Assembly: GCF_033878955.1 (NCBI RefSeq)
Contig: NZ_CP138858.1
Coordinates: forward strand, 4,491,001 to 4,555,000
Direction: 5' to 3'
Source of the DNA: Coraliomargarita algicola
Lineage (GTDB): Bacteria > Verrucomicrobiota > Verrucomicrobiia > Opitutales > Coraliomargaritaceae
Length of the DNA: 64,000 nucleotides
Part shown: positions 60,835 to 64,000 of the stretch, in pieces
How the letters are laid out: each line of letters begins with the position of its first letter
Numbering within the stretch: the stretch's first letter is position 1
Notes under the pieces: generated by a model
What the model was told of the DNA's origin: nothing
Seen by the model: the letters and a program-made list of their open reading frames with translations, nothing else
Database searches by the model: none
Position numbers and translations under genes: made by a program

Positions 60835-61608
60835 ATGAAGCAGTTGACTGTTATTTTTTGTTATATTCTTACCTTTGTCAGTTTGACTGGAGGGGAGTTG
60901 GTTGAGTTAAGCAGCAAGGATGGGCGTACTATGCAGGCGTCAATTGATGGCTATCGGCCTGACGAAAAAGAGGTGGCTGTGCGTGTGAATGGCACGGGCA
61001 GTGTGATTCGCTTTAGTACGGACCTATTGGATGCGGCATCGGTCAAGAAGGTCCAAGACTGGTATCGTTCCTATGCGGTCGCTCGTTTATTGCGTTTTGA
61101 TATTGAGCGCGTCCCTGGTGACGGAGATACCTGCTATTACACTATTGAAATTTCAAATCCGACGAATGCTCCCATTGCCGGTTTGAGGGCAGAGTATTTG
61201 ATTCCGGTTAAAGAAAGGCATCAAGTGGTCAAGAAGCAGCCGCAGAACTCTGGTGGCAAGGGTAAGAATAAGAACAAAAACAAGAATAAGAATCAAAAAG
61301 TGCAGTATGATACTGTAGAAACTCGTTCGGTTAAATCAGGGAAAATTGATCTTTCGAATATCCCAGCGCGTGGTGAGTTAGTCGTAGAATCCGAGCGGAT
61401 TGTGATTGAGACCACACAGACGGCGGCTAGCACTGGTAGTCAAGGGAGGGGCAAGGGGAATCAGAACCAGGGGGCTAATAAGCCGTTAAGGAATCGTCAT
61501 TCGGTTGAGGGAATACTTTTGAAAATCTATTCGGGAAATAGCTTACTACAAGAGGTCGAATCAAAGCACGGTCTTAGCCAAATGATTGAGCGCTACCGTG
61601 GCGGATGA
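60835..61608 (+). CDS. SHD1-like secreted protein with Lys/Asn-rich linker
   Basis: 257 residues. A signal peptide (MKQLTVIFCYILTFVSLTGG) supports the ATG at 60835; the frame is open from 60814. The next 60 residues (ELVELSSKDGRTMQASIDGY, VRVNGTGSVIRFSTDLLDAASVKKVQDWYRSY) match the SHD1-like fold common in Verrucomicrobia and Planctomycetes. A beta-rich middle follows, interrupted by a low-complexity stretch (GKGKNKNKNKNKNQK, about residues 142-160) and a second Gly/Asn/Gln-rich one (GSQGRGKGNQNQGANK). Function unknown. Confidence 0.65.
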   Translation: MKQLTVIFCYILTFVSLTGGELVELSSKDGRTMQASIDGYRPDEKEVAVRVNGTGSVIRFSTDLLDAASVKKVQDWYRSYAVARLLRFDIERVPGDGDTCYYTIEISNPTNAPIAGLRAEYLIPVKERHQVVKKQPQNSGGKGKNKNKNKNKNQKVQYDTVETRSVKSGKIDLSNIPARGELVVESERIVIETTQTAASTGSQGRGKGNQNQGANKPLRNRHSVEGILLKIYSGNSLLQEVESKHGLSQMIERYRGG

Positions 61609-61753
61609 AGTTGAACTGGAGCGCTGTCGCGATCTCCAAGTTTTGTGCCAACTGTAGTTAGCCATTTTTTGCTTTTTCCACTAAGTGGGTCCGTGAATGA
61701 AATATGGTAAATATATAATTTACTGATTCATATTGGCGCGTATAGTAACTCGA

Positions 61754-62419
61754 ATGTCTATTCGAGTTGTGCAATGCTGGGACGATGGTGTGGTTGACGA
61801 CATTCGTTTAACCGAACTCTTACGCAAGCATGGAGCCAAGGCTAGCTTTAACCTTAATTTCGGGCATCATACGGCTATGCGACGCACGGGGTGGAAGTAT
61901 GAGGGTGTTAAAGAAGTCTGGTGTTTGGCGCGTTCGGAACTGATCTCAGTCTATGAGGGCTTCACGATCGCCAATCATGGCTATAGGCATGTGCCGCCTG
62001 CACGTTCGACGCTGGAAGAGGCGCGTGAAGACATACGAAAGGGGCGAGACTCTTTGGAACAGCACTTTGGCTGTCCGGTATTGGGGTATGCCTATCCGGG
62101 CGGTAGCTTTGACGAAGCGACAATGGCACTGGTCCGGGAAGCCGGTCACATTTACGGTCGAGTGGGCCGTTGGGTCGACCAAGTCTTTCCTCCTAAGGAC
62201 CCGATGTCGTTCTTTCCCAGTTGCGATTTCAAAGACGATGATTTTTTAACTAAATTTGAGAGCGTTCAGCAGCGAGGCGGTGTCTTTTATTTCATGGGGC
62301 ATAGCTATCAATTTATGAATGAAGCAGATTGGGAGGAATTTGAAAGAAGACTGGAATATTTAAACGCCGCTGGGGTCGAGTGGGTGGAGCTTCCTGATTT
62401 GTTTGCCAGTCGGGCATAG
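61754..62419 (+). CDS. Polysaccharide deacetylase (NodB-type)
   Basis: 221 residues from the ATG at 61754 (MSIRVVQCWDDG); the frame opens at 61733. The NodB-like fold is shown by RVVQCWDDGVVDD (the catalytic TFDDG becomes CWDDG), NHGYRHVPP (the His pair) and LGYAYPGGSFDE. It deacetylates a glycan such as chitin, xylan or peptidoglycan; which one is unknown. There is no signal peptide, so it should be cytoplasmic. It lies before the GH116 gene, and the two may act on related sugars. Confidence 0.8.
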   Translation: MSIRVVQCWDDGVVDDIRLTELLRKHGAKASFNLNFGHHTAMRRTGWKYEGVKEVWCLARSELISVYEGFTIANHGYRHVPPARSTLEEAREDIRKGRDSLEQHFGCPVLGYAYPGGSFDEATMALVREAGHIYGRVGRWVDQVFPPKDPMSFFPSCDFKDDDFLTKFESVQQRGGVFYFMGHSYQFMNEADWEEFERRLEYLNAAGVEWVELPDLFASRA

Positions 62420-62540
62420 TGGGCCCAGTTTGACGGGAGAATATTTGTATACCCTGACTAACGAGGACAGCTTTACTCGAATATTTTCACTGATATAAGT
62501 GATAGTCGCTCTTCACGAATTGCTCTATAATGGCTGGTAA

Positions 62541-64000
62541 ATGGATACACTTAATACCCCTTCGGTCGCCCAGAGTAGTCGACGTGATTTTATTAAAGCC
62601 TCTGGTTTAACTGCCGCCATGTTAATGGTCGGACGGATGAATGTGATGGCCGGTCCTTTTGAGGCGAAGGACTTCGACAAAATTATACCGGCGGATAAGA
62701 AGCTGAGTGCTGACTGGATCAAGAGCCTCTACGCACGTGGACAAGCCACCACAGTGAAGGCGGGCAAGGTGGATTATATCGGCATGCCGATCAATGGTAT
62801 GGGCACCGGGCAGGTCTATCTGAGTGGCGACGGCGAGCTGTGGTGCTGGAATCTGACCGCGGAGAAAGACAAGAAGCACACTCCCAAGGGGCTCCGTTAT
62901 ATGAAACCCGATATGGCTCAGGCGCCTTCTGGGCAGGGCTTCGCGGTGAAAGTTAATGGCAAAGTGCACACGCTGGATTCGGCGGGCTTTCGCGATGTGA
63001 CTTTTACCAATCAATACCCGATGGCGCAGGTGGACTATGCGGACGAGGCGATTCCGGTGGGGGTGCAGTTGGAGGCCTATACACCTTTCATTCCTTTGAA
63101 CCGTGACGAGTCCAGCTATCCGGTCATTGTCATGCGTTATACGGTGACAAATCATTCCGCCAAGACGCAGGAAGTCGGCATCGCGGGCTGGATCGAAAAT
63201 CTCTGGGCCGGCAAGGGGGCCACGCAGAGTGTCTATCGTCCGCTTGAGGACATTGCGACAGTCGAGTGCTCGAGCGCGGGCAAGAATGGCAATGCCGTCG
63301 CACTTGGCGTTTTTGGTCAAGCGGCCGCAGACTTTGTTGAGGTCAATCAAGCGAAACCGGGGGCCGAAGCGGCCTTTACGGTGGGGAACTCTGACACCGA
63401 AGGGACGAGCCGCGCAGCCTCGATCGGTCGTCAGCTCAGCTTGAAGCCCGGCGAATCGCAGACGGTCTCTTTTGCCGTTTCCTGGCGGATTCCTCAGGTA
63501 AACTACGGCGTCGGTTTTGGTAAAAAGACCGCCCCCGGAAGCTATCACTATGCGACGCAGTGGCCGACTGCGGCGGATGCGGCGGCGCAAGTCGCGAGTC
63601 GTGAAACGGAGCTCTATGGCACCACCAAGCAATGGACCGATACCTGGTATGATTCCAGCCTGCCGTATTGGTTCTTGGAGCGCGCCTTTATCCCAATCGA
63701 CTGCATGCAGACTCAGATGGTGCAGCGTGTCTATGCCAAGGGAGAGACAGAGGATATTTACAACATGGAAGAGGGGGTGCGCTGTTGTCCGGGCAACTGT
63801 ACCCACGTGTGGAATTACGCGCAAGGGCTCGCGCGAATCTTTCCCGAGATCGAGCGCGAATGCCGCGATCGCATCGAGTATGGCCGAGGCTTCGATCCGA
63901 AGAATGGTATGATCTTTTTCCGCTATTCCATGAAGGATGGCGCGAGAGGGCGCGACGACGCGCTCGATGGCACCTGCGGCACCATTATTCGTGTGCTGCG
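62541..64000 (+). CDS. GH116 glycosidase with Tat signal, 5' part
   Basis: 486 codons visible, open to the window edge. The N-terminus has a twin-arginine signal (SRRDFIKASGLTAAMLMVG), so it is exported folded. The GH116 N-terminal domain (GBA2_N-like) follows (KVDYIGMPINGMGTGQVYLSGDGELWCWNL), then the start of the (alpha/alpha)6 catalytic domain (EEGVRCCPGNCTHVWNYAQGLARIFPEIERECRDR and RDDALDGTCGTIIRVL). Known members hydrolyse beta-glucosides, beta-xylosides or glucosylceramide. The catalytic residues cannot be judged because the domain is incomplete. Confidence 0.85.
   Translation, partial: MDTLNTPSVAQSSRRDFIKASGLTAAMLMVGRMNVMAGPFEAKDFDKIIPADKKLSADWIKSLYARGQATTVKAGKVDYIGMPINGMGTGQVYLSGDGELWCWNLTAEKDKKHTPKGLRYMKPDMAQAPSGQGFAVKVNGKVHTLDSAGFRDVTFTNQYPMAQVDYADEAIPVGVQLEAYTPFIPLNRDESSYPVIVMRYTVTNHSAKTQEVGIAGWIENLWAGKGATQSVYRPLEDIATVECSSAGKNGNAVALGVFGQAAADFVEVNQAKPGAEAAFTVGNSDTEGTSRAASIGRQLSLKPGESQTVSFAVSWRIPQVNYGVGFGKKTAPGSYHYATQWPTAADAAAQVASRETELYGTTKQWTDTWYDSSLPYWFLERAFIPIDCMQTQMVQRVYAKGETEDIYNMEEGVRCCPGNCTHVWNYAQGLARIFPEIERECRDRIEYGRGFDPKNGMIFFRYSMKDGARGRDDALDGTCGTIIRVL

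Noticed and set aside
62622..63824. 400-codon open frame on the minus strand
   Set aside because: It lies opposite the GH116 gene, whose frame has clear family motifs. The minus frame shows none.

Overview
The window looks like the chromosome of a Gram-negative, diderm bacterium of the Verrucomicrobiota, most likely an Opitutia/Puniceicoccales relative. This is inferred from gene content and protein style, not from a marker gene. Supporting features are lipid A synthesis (lpxB), RND efflux, ExbB/ExbD machinery beside large TPR proteins, an SHD1-like small protein, a DUF5703 protein, a GH116 enzyme and Opitutia-style palindromic repeats. No rRNA, tRNA or CRISPR array was seen.

Layout. 1-3070: the 3' part of a hybrid histidine kinase, then an OlsF-like two-domain acyltransferase split by a frameshift. 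3075-12510, minus strand: a DUF5703/GH95-like glycosidase and a TetR-TolC-adaptor-RND permease operon whose permease is also split by a one-base indel. 12635-15130: a degraded DUF4143 ATPase and a PIN/XRE-ImmA toxin-antitoxin pair. 15262-17505: a Gfo/Idh dehydrogenase and lpxB. 17732-21144: a cytochrome c, then a TPR, YhaM, ferredoxin, lipocalin run. 21288-22755: an inactivated IS4-family copy. 22875-30341: a DtxR regulator, a lone receiver protein, MscS, an amidase, mdh, DAHP synthase and an AspT/YidE-type transporter. 30606-32609: a broken RelB/ParE pair and a MITE-like element that carries a second, intact IS4-family copy. 32655-38524: ligA with no zinc-finger cysteines, a SafE-like protein, an HtrA protease and hom. 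38639-45904, minus strand: a six-gene TPR/ExbB/ExbD/ExbD/TonB-like cluster. 46049-50273: an ABC-F ATPase, a Yip1 protein and recN. 50342-58943: an accessory island of RHS fragments with two different toxin tips and matching membrane proteins, a RAYT transposase, and remnants of IS110 and IS4 elements. 59385-64000: a lipoprotein, an SHD1-like secreted protein, a polysaccharide deacetylase and the start of a Tat-exported GH116 enzyme.

Most of the window is ordinary core chromosome. Three areas deserve attention. The first is the RHS island, which looks like a cassette array of toxin tips assembled and interrupted by mobile repeats. The second is the ExbBD-TPR cluster, a candidate envelope-energising machine. 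The third is the set of palindromic repeats, which have entered coding sequence (the C-terminus of TolC, the RHS-1 core) or mislead start calling (lpxB). Two long genes are broken by single-base changes in homopolymers, so some breaks may be sequencing errors rather than biology.
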